Source: Natrinema caseinilyticum
GTDB taxonomy: Archaea; Halobacteriota; Halobacteria; Halobacteriales; Natrialbaceae
Direction of reading: 5' to 3'
NCBI RefSeq assembly: GCF_024227435.1
Contig: NZ_CP100446.1
Coordinates: 124,001 to 188,000 of the forward strand
DNA: 64,000 nucleotides
The notes below the pieces were generated by a model. That model had not been told where the DNA came from, did not search any database, and worked only from the letters and a program-made list of their open reading frames with translations. The translations under genes were made by a program, and so were the position numbers. Shown here piece by piece: positions 8,952-16,859 of this stretch (the stretch's first letter is position 1; each line of letters opens with the position of its first letter).

Positions 8952-9413
8952 TTACAGCGCGTCGTTGTCGGCGGTCGCGACGAGCATGGTGTGTACGTCT
9001 ACGACTGCCGTCTTCCCGCCGTCCGTCACTAACTCGTTTCGGGCAGTCACGAGTCCCCACTCGTCGGTTCGCCGCTCGGTGTCGGTGATCTCGATCTCGC
9101 CGCGGACCGTCTCGCCCGGGGACACGGACTCGAGATACCGGACCTCGTCGTGACCGTAATTCATGACCAGTGCGGCATCACTCGCGACTGCCTCGACGAG
9201 GAACCCGTTCGCGATACCCAGTAGCAGCGTGCCCTGAGCGACCACGTCGTCGACCAGGGGGTGATCCGCCGCATAGTCTCGGTCGACGTGGATTGGATCG
9301 GTCGCATCGGTCGCGCCGATGAACAGTCGAATATCCGAGTCGGTCACCGTTCGGCCGTCGGTCTCGTACTGTTCCCCGACGTCGAAATCCTCGAAGACGC
9401 GGCTGTCGGCCAT
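8952..9413 (-). CDS. MaoC-like (R)-hydratase / hotdog-fold protein
   Basis: 153-aa single-hotdog protein of the MaoC dehydratase family, which hydrates trans-2-enoyl-CoA. The hydratase-type motif TDATDPIHVDRDYAADHP (Asp and His of the D-x4-H hydratase dyad) lies near 37-54, followed by DDVVAQGTLLLGI. ATG 9413 (MADSRVFEDFDVG) is preferred over a start 14 codons upstream because the family begins this way. It could provide a second hydratase stereochemistry beside the crotonases. It runs convergent with SDR 2. Confidence 0.88.
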   Translation of the reverse strand: MADSRVFEDFDVGEQYETDGRTVTDSDIRLFIGATDATDPIHVDRDYAADHPLVDDVVAQGTLLLGIANGFLVEAVASDAALVMNYGHDEVRYLESVSPGETVRGEIEITDTERRTDEWGLVTARNELVTDGGKTAVVDVHTMLVATADNDAL

Positions 9414-9685
9414 GCGAGAGACTGACTCGGTGGGCGGTATAGAAAGTTGTGGCACGAGCGTCGCCTCGAGTCGGCCGACGCGAACGCTGTCTCGAGTTTG
9501 GTGACGAGAGAGGTAGCCGAGGACAACCGGCAGCCGACGACGTCCGAAGTGGAAACTCTGGATAGCGAGATCGGACCGATCGTTTCCTGTTCGAATTCGT
9601 CCGAGCAGTACGGCCGTGGCCGTTCAGCGGAGGGCGGATCGCTCGGCGAGAACGCGACTGGGGGAGTCGACGGGCACCGAGCCGA
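9414..9685. other. Intergenic gap without recognisable gene
   Basis: About 270 bp between two leftward genes. Open frames exist on both strands but lack family features and look like GC-driven shadows. It probably carries the promoter of the MaoC-like gene. Confidence 0.5.
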
Positions 9686-10621
9686 TCACTCCGGGAGCAA
9701 TTTCGCCGCACCGGCGCCCAGGATAGTGTCGACCTCCGCCTGCGTGAAGGTCGGGTCGACGGTCCGGTCTGCGAGGCCGGCAACGAGTTCGATCCAGTCA
9801 TCTTTCGGAAAGACCGGATCGAACGCCGGGTCGTCGGTGCCGAAGTGAACGCGCGTCGCACCGAGTGCATCGACGAACCCGCGGACGGCGGTCGCGAACT
9901 CGTCGGGGTGTTCCGGGGCGCGGTCCTGCCAGGCCGAGACGTCTACGTGGAGGCCAGTGTTGATCTTCGCATCCGCGATGGCGAGGAGGTCGCGCCACCA
10001 GCCAAGCGCCATGTGTGCGACCACGACGTCGAGGTCGGGAAAGTCCACTAACACTTCGTCGACGTGGATGGGGTGTGAGTACTTGCTGTAGAGGGGCGCC
10101 GAAATGGGACCCGAGTCCGTCAGTACCGGAACGTCGTAGTCGTCCGCGACTTCCAACAGCCGGTACGTCTCCTCGTCGTGGAGGTGAAATCCCGCGGTAG
10201 GATGGAGTTTCAGTCCCGACATCCCCCACTCCCCCAGCGCGCGGTCGATAAACTCCACGGCCCCGTCGCGGCGCGGGTCGATGGTGGCGAACGTGATCAG
10301 TTCGTCGTGGGCTGCGCCCAGGTCCGCGAAGTGACGATTGACCGTTTCGATCGACGTATCGGGTTCGCCCAGGTGCAGTCCCCAATCGATGGGGAACACC
10401 ACCTGCTTGTCGATGCCGGCCTCCTCCATGCGCTCGAGTAGGTGCTCCGCTTCGGGGTCCCAGTACGTCGGCAGATACCGCTCGCGCACCGTCGACCGGT
10501 CTATCTCGGTTCCGTGCGTTTCGTTTTCCCGGACGATGACGTCTACGAGGCTCTCCCACCAGCGCTTCGGAAGCCAGTCCTCCGCCCAGAGGTGGGCGTG
10601 AATATCTATCACTTCGCTCAT
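9686..10621 (-). CDS. Amidohydrolase family 2 (ACMSD-like TIM-barrel metal hydrolase/decarboxylase)
   Basis: 311-aa TIM-barrel protein with the amidohydrolase-2 metal signature: IDIHAH at 6-11, a mid-barrel KLHPTAGFHLHD segment near 152, VVVAHMALGWW near 207 and the late Asp in HFGTDDPAFD near 276. Known members include 2-amino-3-carboxymuconate semialdehyde decarboxylase, gamma-resorcylate decarboxylase and cyclic-lactone hydrolases. A ring-cleavage or non-oxidative decarboxylation step is therefore plausible here, but the substrate is not deducible. It is divergent from the 10794 synthetase, across a 172-bp promoter gap. Confidence 0.88.
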   Translation of the reverse strand: MSEVIDIHAHLWAEDWLPKRWWESLVDVIVRENETHGTEIDRSTVRERYLPTYWDPEAEHLLERMEEAGIDKQVVFPIDWGLHLGEPDTSIETVNRHFADLGAAHDELITFATIDPRRDGAVEFIDRALGEWGMSGLKLHPTAGFHLHDEETYRLLEVADDYDVPVLTDSGPISAPLYSKYSHPIHVDEVLVDFPDLDVVVAHMALGWWRDLLAIADAKINTGLHVDVSAWQDRAPEHPDEFATAVRGFVDALGATRVHFGTDDPAFDPVFPKDDWIELVAGLADRTVDPTFTQAEVDTILGAGAAKLLPE

Positions 10622-10760
10622 TCACCCGGGGGATTTCGTAGCCGCGATTATCAATATGTAGGGTCGGTTCGGTCGGGTGTCGGTGGGAGACGTGACCGGT
10701 CCACGCATCAGTCACGAACTGAGGGACCTGCGAATCGCCTCCCGGTTCGAACGGTCAGAA

Positions 10761-10770
10761 ACGTTAAAGC
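10761..10770 (+). promoter_or_regulatory. Likely TATA box of the 10794 synthetase
   Basis: acgttaaagc is centred about 28 nt before ATG 10794, consistent with a leaderless transcript and with this start rather than the earlier in-frame start at 10677. Confidence 0.5.
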
Positions 10771-10793
10771 CCCGCCGTGGACGTGTCTATGAT

Positions 10794-12374
10794 ATGGATT
10801 CACAAGTCAGTGGCTGGCAGCCGAGTCTCAGCGACTGGACAAATCTGGTCGAGTTGCTCGACGCGCGAGCGGACGAACACGGGAACACTGATTTCGCGAC
10901 GTTCCCCGAAGAGACACTCACGTACGGAGAATTGGCCGAGCGATCCGAACGGATCGCCGCGGGCTTCGATGAAATCGGGGTCGGAGCGGGCGACCGGATC
11001 GTCGTGATGATGTACAATCGCTCGGAGTTCCTGCCGGTGTACTTCGGCGCACTGCGTGCGGGAGCCGTCCTCGTTCCCCTCAACGTCTCGCTACGCGGCG
11101 ACGACCTGGAGTACACGCTGACCGACGCCGATCCGTCCGTCGCCATTATCGGGGACGAGTGCCTCGAGAACTATCGTGAAGTCGAAGACGACGTCGACGT
11201 TGCACACCGGTACTGTGTCGGCACCGAAGCCGATGGATTCGAACCCCTCGGCGCGCTACGCGCGTCCGGTGATCCGCCTTCGCCGGACGCGACGCAGGCC
11301 GACGCCGCGACGATAATATACACGAGCGGGACGACGGGAATGCCGAAGGGTGTCGTCCTCCCGCACGGGGCGTTCCTCACGGTTGCGACCGAAATAGCCG
11401 ATCGGATCGTCAAGCCAACTGACGACGACGTCCTCTACATGTCCCAGCCGCTCTTTCACATCTTCGCACAGATGGTCGTGACGGAGGCGCTCGTCGCGTC
11501 CGTTCCGTTCGCGATGGAGCGATGGTTCTCCAAATCGAAATTCTGGGACCGGGTTCGGTCCCACGACGCGACGATCATCCACTTCTCGTCGGCGATCTCC
11601 GAAATCCTCTACAAGGAGACCGACGCACCGGACAACCCCGTTCGGATCGCCTTCGGCGCGATCGCCGACGACCGACAGGCCGACTTCGGAGACACGTTCG
11701 ACTGTACCGTCGTGCCGCTATACGGCCTGACCGAGAGCGGCGGCCTCGCCCTGAGTGGGACCGTCGAGGAGCCGCGTACCGGGAGCCTCGGCCGACCGAC
11801 GGAGTACCAGGAGGTAGCTGTCGTCGACGAGGACGACACGCCGGTCGGGCCGGGGACGGAAGGCGAGATCATCGTCCGACCGACGCGACCGAACGCCATG
11901 TTCAAACGGTACTTCGAGAAGCCGGAAGCCACGGTCGAGGCGACCGAGAACCAGTGGTTGCACACCGGCGACATCGGTTACTACGACGAGAACGGCGATT
12001 ACCACTTCGTCGAACGAAAGTCGTACTTCATCCGACGGATGGGGGAGAACGTGTCCGCATTCGAGGTCGAACGGATCGTCGAGGACCACCCCGACGTCGC
12101 CGACGTCGTCGTCGTCGGTGCCGACGACGAAGTGGCCGGTCAAGAGGTATTCGCCGCGGTCAAACTCGAGGACGGGGCAGCCCTCGATCCGGTCGACATC
12201 GTGAAACACTGCGAAGGCCGCATCGCGTACTTCAAAGTACCGCAGTACGTCGCGTTCGTCGACTCGTTCCCGACCACCGAGACGAAAGAGACGGTCCAGC
12301 GCTTCCGAGTCGTCGACGAATACCTCGCCGACGCCTGGGACCGCGACGAGGCGGGCTACCAACTCGAGCGGTAG
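10794..12374 (+). CDS. AMP-dependent acyl-CoA synthetase (3), CaiC/FadD-like, altered C-terminal lysine motif
   Basis: 526-aa ANL ligase with IIYTSGTTGMPKG near 175, YGLTESG near 308 and LHTGDIGYYDENGDYHFVER near 390. The last motif, usually G-K-(I/V)-x-R, reads E-T-V-Q-R (in TETKETVQRF). The invariant adenylation lysine is therefore replaced by threonine, with a lysine two residues earlier. The enzyme may adenylate poorly, use the shifted lysine, or mainly catalyse thioesterification. A fourth of the proteins in this cluster are such ligases. It is convergent with the thioesterase at 12402. Confidence 0.9.
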   Translation: MDSQVSGWQPSLSDWTNLVELLDARADEHGNTDFATFPEETLTYGELAERSERIAAGFDEIGVGAGDRIVVMMYNRSEFLPVYFGALRAGAVLVPLNVSLRGDDLEYTLTDADPSVAIIGDECLENYREVEDDVDVAHRYCVGTEADGFEPLGALRASGDPPSPDATQADAATIIYTSGTTGMPKGVVLPHGAFLTVATEIADRIVKPTDDDVLYMSQPLFHIFAQMVVTEALVASVPFAMERWFSKSKFWDRVRSHDATIIHFSSAISEILYKETDAPDNPVRIAFGAIADDRQADFGDTFDCTVVPLYGLTESGGLALSGTVEEPRTGSLGRPTEYQEVAVVDEDDTPVGPGTEGEIIVRPTRPNAMFKRYFEKPEATVEATENQWLHTGDIGYYDENGDYHFVERKSYFIRRMGENVSAFEVERIVEDHPDVADVVVVGADDEVAGQEVFAAVKLEDGAALDPVDIVKHCEGRIAYFKVPQYVAFVDSFPTTETKETVQRFRVVDEYLADAWDRDEAGYQLER

Positions 12375-12401
12375 GCGACGGAACGGTGAGTGACGGGGAC
12401 C

Positions 12402-12797
12402 TCAGCTGTACTCGGCCAACCCCTCGCGGAGCGACTCGGGGACCGGATGGGACTCCATCGTCGACATGTCTACCGAAACGCGGGTCTCGCTCGCCCGGAA
12501 CACCTCCTCACCGTCGCGCGTGGCGAACGCGTCGAACCGTATCGAAGACTCGCCCACTGAGGGCGTGACGTCTATGCGTATGTCGTCGCCCTCTCGCATC
12601 GGCCGCGAGTACTCGGATTCGGTTCGAACCACGAGCAGCCCCAGGTCCTCCTCGAGGTTGTCACGATAGGGATGGCCAGTCGCGGCGAGGAGTTCCTCGA
12701 CCGCCCGGCCGACGTACGTCGGAACGGTCGCGTAGTAGAGGGTCCCCGCTGTACTCGTGTCTTCCAGGCGAACTCGCTGGGTAAACGTAAACGGCAT
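12402..12797 (-). CDS. Acyl-CoA thioesterase (4HBT hotdog family)
   Basis: 131-aa hotdog thioesterase of the 4-hydroxybenzoyl-CoA/YbgC type. It shows the early EDTSTAGTLYYATVP segment (residues 12-26, where the family has 'D..GhvyfanY'), a central helix AVEELLAATG, and the LVVRTESEYSRPMREGDDI strand typical of the fold. The catalytic Asp of the canonical 'D-x-x-G-x-V/I' is near residue 13. It probably releases free acid or recycles CoA in the local pathway. A shared AT-rich box at 12823-12832 lies about 27-30 nt before its ATG. Longer upstream starts run into the divergent crotonase gene and are rejected. Confidence 0.82.
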   Translation of the reverse strand: MPFTFTQRVRLEDTSTAGTLYYATVPTYVGRAVEELLAATGHPYRDNLEEDLGLLVVRTESEYSRPMREGDDIRIDVTPSVGESSIRFDAFATRDGEEVFRASETRVSVDMSTMESHPVPESLREGLAEYS

Positions 12798-12822
12798 GAG
12801 AAACGAATTCGATAGGGGGTCA

Positions 12823-12832
12823 CTTAATAGAG
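12823..12832. promoter_or_regulatory. AT-rich box between divergent thioesterase and enoyl-CoA hydratase genes
   Basis: The only AT-rich element in the 72-bp divergent gap. It is about 27 nt from the thioesterase ATG (leftward) and about 44 nt before ATG 12870 (rightward), so one region may serve both genes. Confidence 0.4.
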
Positions 12833-12869
12833 CGGGAACGTTATGAGGCCCCGCTCGAAGAGAAATCGT

Positions 12870-13637
12870 ATGGACGACGACCACCTCGACATCGAACAGA
12901 CGACAGTCGGAGACGAACGTGTCGGACGAATCACGCTCGACAGACCGGACAAACTCAACGCCCTCCCGCTTTCTTCGGTCGAGCGATTGACCGAGAGACT
13001 CGACGATATAGACGGCGAGAGCGTGGACGCGGTCGTACTTAGCGGTCGGGGGAAGAACTTCTGTGCCGGGATAGATCTCGCGGATATGCCCGACGGTGAC
13101 GCCGTCGTGGAAGGCGGAGCGGTAATGCACGACGTCGTCGAGGCGTTACGCACGTGTCCGGTCCCTGTCGTCACTGCCGTGCAGGGCCGGGCGTTCGGCG
13201 CCGGCTTCATGCTCTGTCTGGGCGCCGACGTCGTCCTCGCCACAGAAAATGCGACGTTCGGCCTGCAGGAAGTGAACCTCGGCATCCCGATCGCGGGCTA
13301 CGTGACGAAGATTCTGCCCCGGTCGATCGGAGAACACCGCGCCCGGGAGTGGCTCCTGACCGGCCGGGAAGTGTCGGCGACCGAGGCGGAGCGTGCAGGG
13401 CTCGTCGCGCGAGTAACCCCGGCAGAATCGCTCGATGACGCCGTCACCGAGACGCTCACTCACTTCGAGACGAGTAGCGGGCTCACCATCCGTTTGCTCA
13501 AGGAGCGACTCGCGGACCCGACCGATTCGCTCGAGGACGGGGAGTGGGCACCGCTCGCAGAACGCGAACTTGCGGACATGCGAAAAGCCGCGGACGAAGG
13601 CGATGTAGAGGAACGTCTGAGCACGTTCAGGGACTGA
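12870..13637 (+). CDS. Enoyl-CoA hydratase/isomerase (crotonase)
   Basis: 255-aa crotonase. Oxyanion-hole segments are visible: SGRGKNFCAGIDLADM near 58-73 and the GRAFGAGFML helix start near 105-114. The catalytic-loop region FGLQEVNLGIPI (a Glu at the position of one hydratase acid) is near 130, and TGREVSATEAERAGLV follows near 165. It probably hydrates or isomerises the enoyl-CoA made by the dehydrogenase at 319. ATG 12870 is preferred over 12843 because the earlier start lies only 17 nt from the AT box. Confidence 0.93.
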   Translation: MDDDHLDIEQTTVGDERVGRITLDRPDKLNALPLSSVERLTERLDDIDGESVDAVVLSGRGKNFCAGIDLADMPDGDAVVEGGAVMHDVVEALRTCPVPVVTAVQGRAFGAGFMLCLGADVVLATENATFGLQEVNLGIPIAGYVTKILPRSIGEHRAREWLLTGREVSATEAERAGLVARVTPAESLDDAVTETLTHFETSSGLTIRLLKERLADPTDSLEDGEWAPLAERELADMRKAADEGDVEERLSTFRD

Positions 13638-13671
13638 CGAGATCGGACGTTCCGAGGCGAGAGGGGAGAGG

Positions 13672-13983
13672 GGTACCGGTCCCCGACCCGATCGCAAAAA
13701 CGGCGTACTGATACTGGTCCCCCAAACCCGTCACGCAAAACGACGTACTGGTACCGATCCCCCCCAAACCCGTCACGCAAAACGACGTACTGGTACCGAT
13801 CCCCCCCAAACCCGTCACGCAAAACGACGTACTGGTACCGATCCCCCCCAAACCCGTCACGCAAAACGACGTACTGGTACCGATCCCCCCCAAACCCGTC
13901 ACGCAAAACGACGTACTGGTACCGATCCCCCCCAAACCCGTCACGCAAAACGGCTTACTGGTACCGGTCCTCGACCCGATCGC
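13672..13983 (+). repeat. 42-bp minisatellite (about 5 copies) with matching 24-bp flanks
   Basis: From about 13715 to 13957 a 42-bp unit (core acgtactggtaccgatcccc) is repeated about five times, almost perfectly. The outer edges carry a 24-bp string starting ggtaccggtcc at 13672-13695 and 13960-13983 (one mismatch). The right copy is the 3' coding end of the synthetase at 13955, whose TAA lies in the last unit. The array therefore looks like amplified, degenerate copies of that gene end. Read backwards it gives a 14-residue repeating frame, which I regard as non-coding. Confidence 0.9.
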
Positions 13984-15568
13984 GGAGTTCGTTTTTCTGG
14001 ATCTTTGCACCGTGGGGCCCCTCGGTGCGCGGGAACTCCTCGACGACGACCACGTCCGCCGGGATTTTGTAGTCGGCGATCTGCTCCTCGAGGTACGCGA
14101 CGATCTCGTCGCCGGTTACCGTGTCCTCGACGGTGACGAACGCCACCGGGACCTGTCCGTGACGCGGGTGTGGAGCCCCGACGACCTGCGAAACCGCGAC
14201 TGCGGAATGATCGTCGATGGCCGCTTCGATTTCCGCCGGTGACACGAGAAAGCCACGAACGCGGAGCGCGTCGTCGATTCGCGAGTGGTAGTACAATCGG
14301 CCCTGCTCGTCTCGCTCACAGAGGTCACCCGTGTACAGCCACTCCTCGTCGTCGAACACCTCGGCGGTGGCCTTCGGCTTACCGAGGTACCTCTGCATGA
14401 CGTTGTATCCCCGCAGTGCGAGTTCGCCTCGCTCGCCGGGCGGCAATTCCTCGCGCGATTCGGGATCGACGATCTTTGCCTCCAGGTCCTCGTGGACGAG
14501 CGGTCCGCCGACTTTCTTTCGCTGCGCCATCGAGGCCTCGGGGTCCCCGACGAATATCTGTGTGTTCGCTTCCGAAAGGCCGTACGGCTGGCAAATCGGA
14601 AAGCCAACTGCGTCCTCGATGCGCTCGAAGTCGGGTTCGTTGTATCCGTTCGCGAAGAACATCGCTCCGCGGCGCAGCGTTTCGACGCGCTCGGGGGCGA
14701 AGGTGTCGGCATCGATCATTCGAAGGTACATCTGAGCCGTCGCGGAAAAATACGTCACGTCGTGGCGGTCGACGAGTCCGACCGTCCGTTCGGGCTGGAA
14801 GTGCGGCTGAACGACGAGCGGGATGCCGTGGGAGAGACAGGAACACATGATATTGAACCCGAAACTTCCGCAGAACGGGATCGCTCCGAGCCCAACGTCC
14901 CCGTCGGTGACTCCCAGATACGAAGCGATGTTGTACGAGTGATTGAGCACCGATCGATTGTCGTGTACGCATCCCTTCGGGTCTCCGGTGGTCCCGCTCG
15001 TGTAGAAAATGACTGCGGGCGTGTCACCGTCGCCCGTCGGATCGAATGCGGTCGGTCGGTCCGTCATCACCTCCCCGAACCCTTCGACGGCGCTGTAGTC
15101 CGTGTCCTGCTCGATCGAGACGACAGTCGTGAGGTTCGAGAACGAGTCCGGACCGAACGACTCGGGCTCTACACTCGAGAGAGACGGGGCGAGATCCGCG
15201 ACCATTTCCAGGTACTCGCGACCCAGGAACGACTCTTCGAGAACGAGCGCAGTCGCGCCCGAATCTCGGAGCATATACTCCAGTTCGTGCTTGCGGTACC
15301 GGGTGTTGACGGCGACGACGCTCGCACCCAGGAACGACGCGGCTAGTTGTGTGACCACCCACTCCGGTCGGTTCGCGAGCCACACCGCGACGGTGTCGCC
15401 CTCGCCGATACCGCGGTCCGCGAGCCCCGCCGCGAACGACAGGCTCCGGTCGCGGAGGTCACCGTAGCTGATAGGGTCATCGTCGAATACGAGCGCAGTG
15501 TCGTCGGGTCGTCGGTCGGTGACGGTCGAGACTGCCTCGTAAATCGTGCTAGTAGGCCACTCGAGCAT
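13955..15568 (-). CDS. AMP-dependent acyl-CoA synthetase (4)
   Basis: 537-aa ANL ligase with FYTSGTTGDPKG near 190, QPYGLSEANTQ near 332, LYTGDLCERDEQGRLYYHSR near 420 and the C-terminal GPHGAKIQKNELR containing the catalytic lysine. It is the fourth distinct ligase in 12 kb, and motif differences show they are not recent duplicates. Its stop codon falls in the minisatellite. It is divergent from the luciferase-like oxidoreductase at 15641, with a 72-bp gap. Confidence 0.92.
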   Translation of the reverse strand: MLEWPTSTIYEAVSTVTDRRPDDTALVFDDDPISYGDLRDRSLSFAAGLADRGIGEGDTVAVWLANRPEWVVTQLAASFLGASVVAVNTRYRKHELEYMLRDSGATALVLEESFLGREYLEMVADLAPSLSSVEPESFGPDSFSNLTTVVSIEQDTDYSAVEGFGEVMTDRPTAFDPTGDGDTPAVIFYTSGTTGDPKGCVHDNRSVLNHSYNIASYLGVTDGDVGLGAIPFCGSFGFNIMCSCLSHGIPLVVQPHFQPERTVGLVDRHDVTYFSATAQMYLRMIDADTFAPERVETLRRGAMFFANGYNEPDFERIEDAVGFPICQPYGLSEANTQIFVGDPEASMAQRKKVGGPLVHEDLEAKIVDPESREELPPGERGELALRGYNVMQRYLGKPKATAEVFDDEEWLYTGDLCERDEQGRLYYHSRIDDALRVRGFLVSPAEIEAAIDDHSAVAVSQVVGAPHPRHGQVPVAFVTVEDTVTGDEIVAYLEEQIADYKIPADVVVVEEFPRTEGPHGAKIQKNELRDRVEDRYQ

Positions 15569-15604
15569 GTCCTATGAATGGAGGTCGGTCGTTTAAAAGC
15601 ATGG

Positions 15605-15614
15605 GTATATTTAT
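15605..15614 (+). promoter_or_regulatory. Likely TATA box of the 15641 oxidoreductase
   Basis: gtatatttat lies about 31 nt before ATG 15641 and supports that start over the frame opening at 15578. Confidence 0.45.
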
Positions 15615-15640
15615 GCGCCTGCCCTGCAATCTGCGTGTGT

Positions 15641-16573
15641 ATGGCAGCCACTGTCGAGTTTGGCATCATGCTCACACCGTTCGGACCGCACGCGTCACCA
15701 TCCGTCTTCGAGGATCTCGCGACCACCGCGGAAGAACAGGAATTCGACGTCGTGTGGACCGGTGACCACGTCGCTTTCCCCGCGGAGATTCCGAACGAAT
15801 ATCCGTTCACACCGAGCGGGAAGGCACCGCCTGCACAGGGGATCGACCGCGAAGCCTACGATACGTTCACTGTGCTCTCCTATCTCGCGAGCCAGGTGGA
15901 AGACGTTCGGCTCGGGACGAACGTCTGCGTCGTGCCCTACCGGAACCCGGTCGTACTCAGTAAACTCGCGCTGTCGGTCGAGGGGCTCACGAACGGCCGG
16001 TTCGAATTCGGCGTGGCACCGGGGTGGCTCCGGACGGAATTCGACGTCCTCGACGTTCCGTTCGACGAACGCGGGTCCCGAACCGACGAGTTCCTCGAGA
16101 TATTCACGCGTGCCTGCGAAGAACACGAATTCTCCTTCGATGGGCCACATCATTCGTTCCCCGAAACCGGGTTCTATCCCGCTCCCGAAGGGGATCGACC
16201 GCCGATCTGGATGGGAGGGTTTTCGGGCGCGACGTTCCGACGCACCGCGCAGTACGCGGACGGGTGGTCGATCTACGGTGCGCGCCCGGATGCAGTTGCC
16301 GAGGGATACGAGCGCCTCCGTCCCGCATGGGACGACTTCGATCGGTCGGGCACCCCGAACGTGGCCGCCGGCCGATCGGCCCACGTCGGTACCGATACGG
16401 ATCTCGACACTGACAGACCGCTTATCGGTGACGCTGACAGCGTCATCGAAGACGTCGAAGCCTACGCCGACGCCGGTGCGACGCACGTCTTCATCGACTT
16501 CTTTTCGGTCGATCCGGCCGAGCAATGCGACCAGATCGAACGGTTCGGCGAAGAAGTTATCCCGTCCTTTTAA
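15641..16573 (+). CDS. Luciferase-like (LLM) F420/flavin-dependent oxidoreductase
   Basis: 310-aa TIM-barrel protein of the bacterial luciferase superfamily. An N-terminal strand FGIMLTPFGPH is followed by VVWTGDHVAFP near 38-48, LGTNVCVVPYRNPVVLSKLA near 92, the GRFEFGVAPGWLRTEFD motif near 118-134 and WMGGFSGATFRRTAQYADGW near 190. Related enzymes use F420 or FMN to oxidise alcohols, reduce enones or hydroxylate ring compounds. In this setting it may handle a cyclic or keto intermediate. ATG 15641 gives the usual short N terminus. Confidence 0.9.
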   Translation: MAATVEFGIMLTPFGPHASPSVFEDLATTAEEQEFDVVWTGDHVAFPAEIPNEYPFTPSGKAPPAQGIDREAYDTFTVLSYLASQVEDVRLGTNVCVVPYRNPVVLSKLALSVEGLTNGRFEFGVAPGWLRTEFDVLDVPFDERGSRTDEFLEIFTRACEEHEFSFDGPHHSFPETGFYPAPEGDRPPIWMGGFSGATFRRTAQYADGWSIYGARPDAVAEGYERLRPAWDDFDRSGTPNVAAGRSAHVGTDTDLDTDRPLIGDADSVIEDVEAYADAGATHVFIDFFSVDPAEQCDQIERFGEEVIPSF

Positions 16574-16859
16574 TCGATAAATCGACTACTACTGCTGCTA
16601 CTACTACACCTCATCGTTGAACCGATCATTTCGATTCGCACCGCCGTGTTCGTTTCCAGTTCGTATCTCCGGTTTCGAATCTCCGGAACCGCGTTCCTCT
16701 ACGTACCTCCGGATACCCAACTTAGCATAGTTCGAGGACATTAAGTTGATAAACTGGTAAATTAGTTAAGGTATTATTGATTATTTAAAGACATATGCCC
16801 CAGAAGGTCAATGTCTTCGATAGATATAAATCCCTGGACGGGAGACGTTGGTACATCCC
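16574..16859 (+). promoter_or_regulatory. AT-rich upstream region of the ABC importer operon
   Basis: 286 bp without a gene. The distal half (16730-16800) is strikingly AT-rich for this genome (runs such as aaattagttaagg), and gatataaatccc at 16822-16833 lies about 30 nt before the substrate-binding protein ATG. It is probably the operon promoter with regulatory sites. No clear palindrome was found. Confidence 0.5.

Noticed and set aside
13700-13957. CRISPR array
   Set aside because: Units are directly contiguous without unique spacers, and no cas genes are near.
13627-14010. 127-aa leftward frame made of repeated GLGGIGTSTSFCVT units
   Set aside because: It is created by the 42-bp minisatellite (multiple of three) and the end of the ligase in another frame. 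It has no ribosome site and no family.
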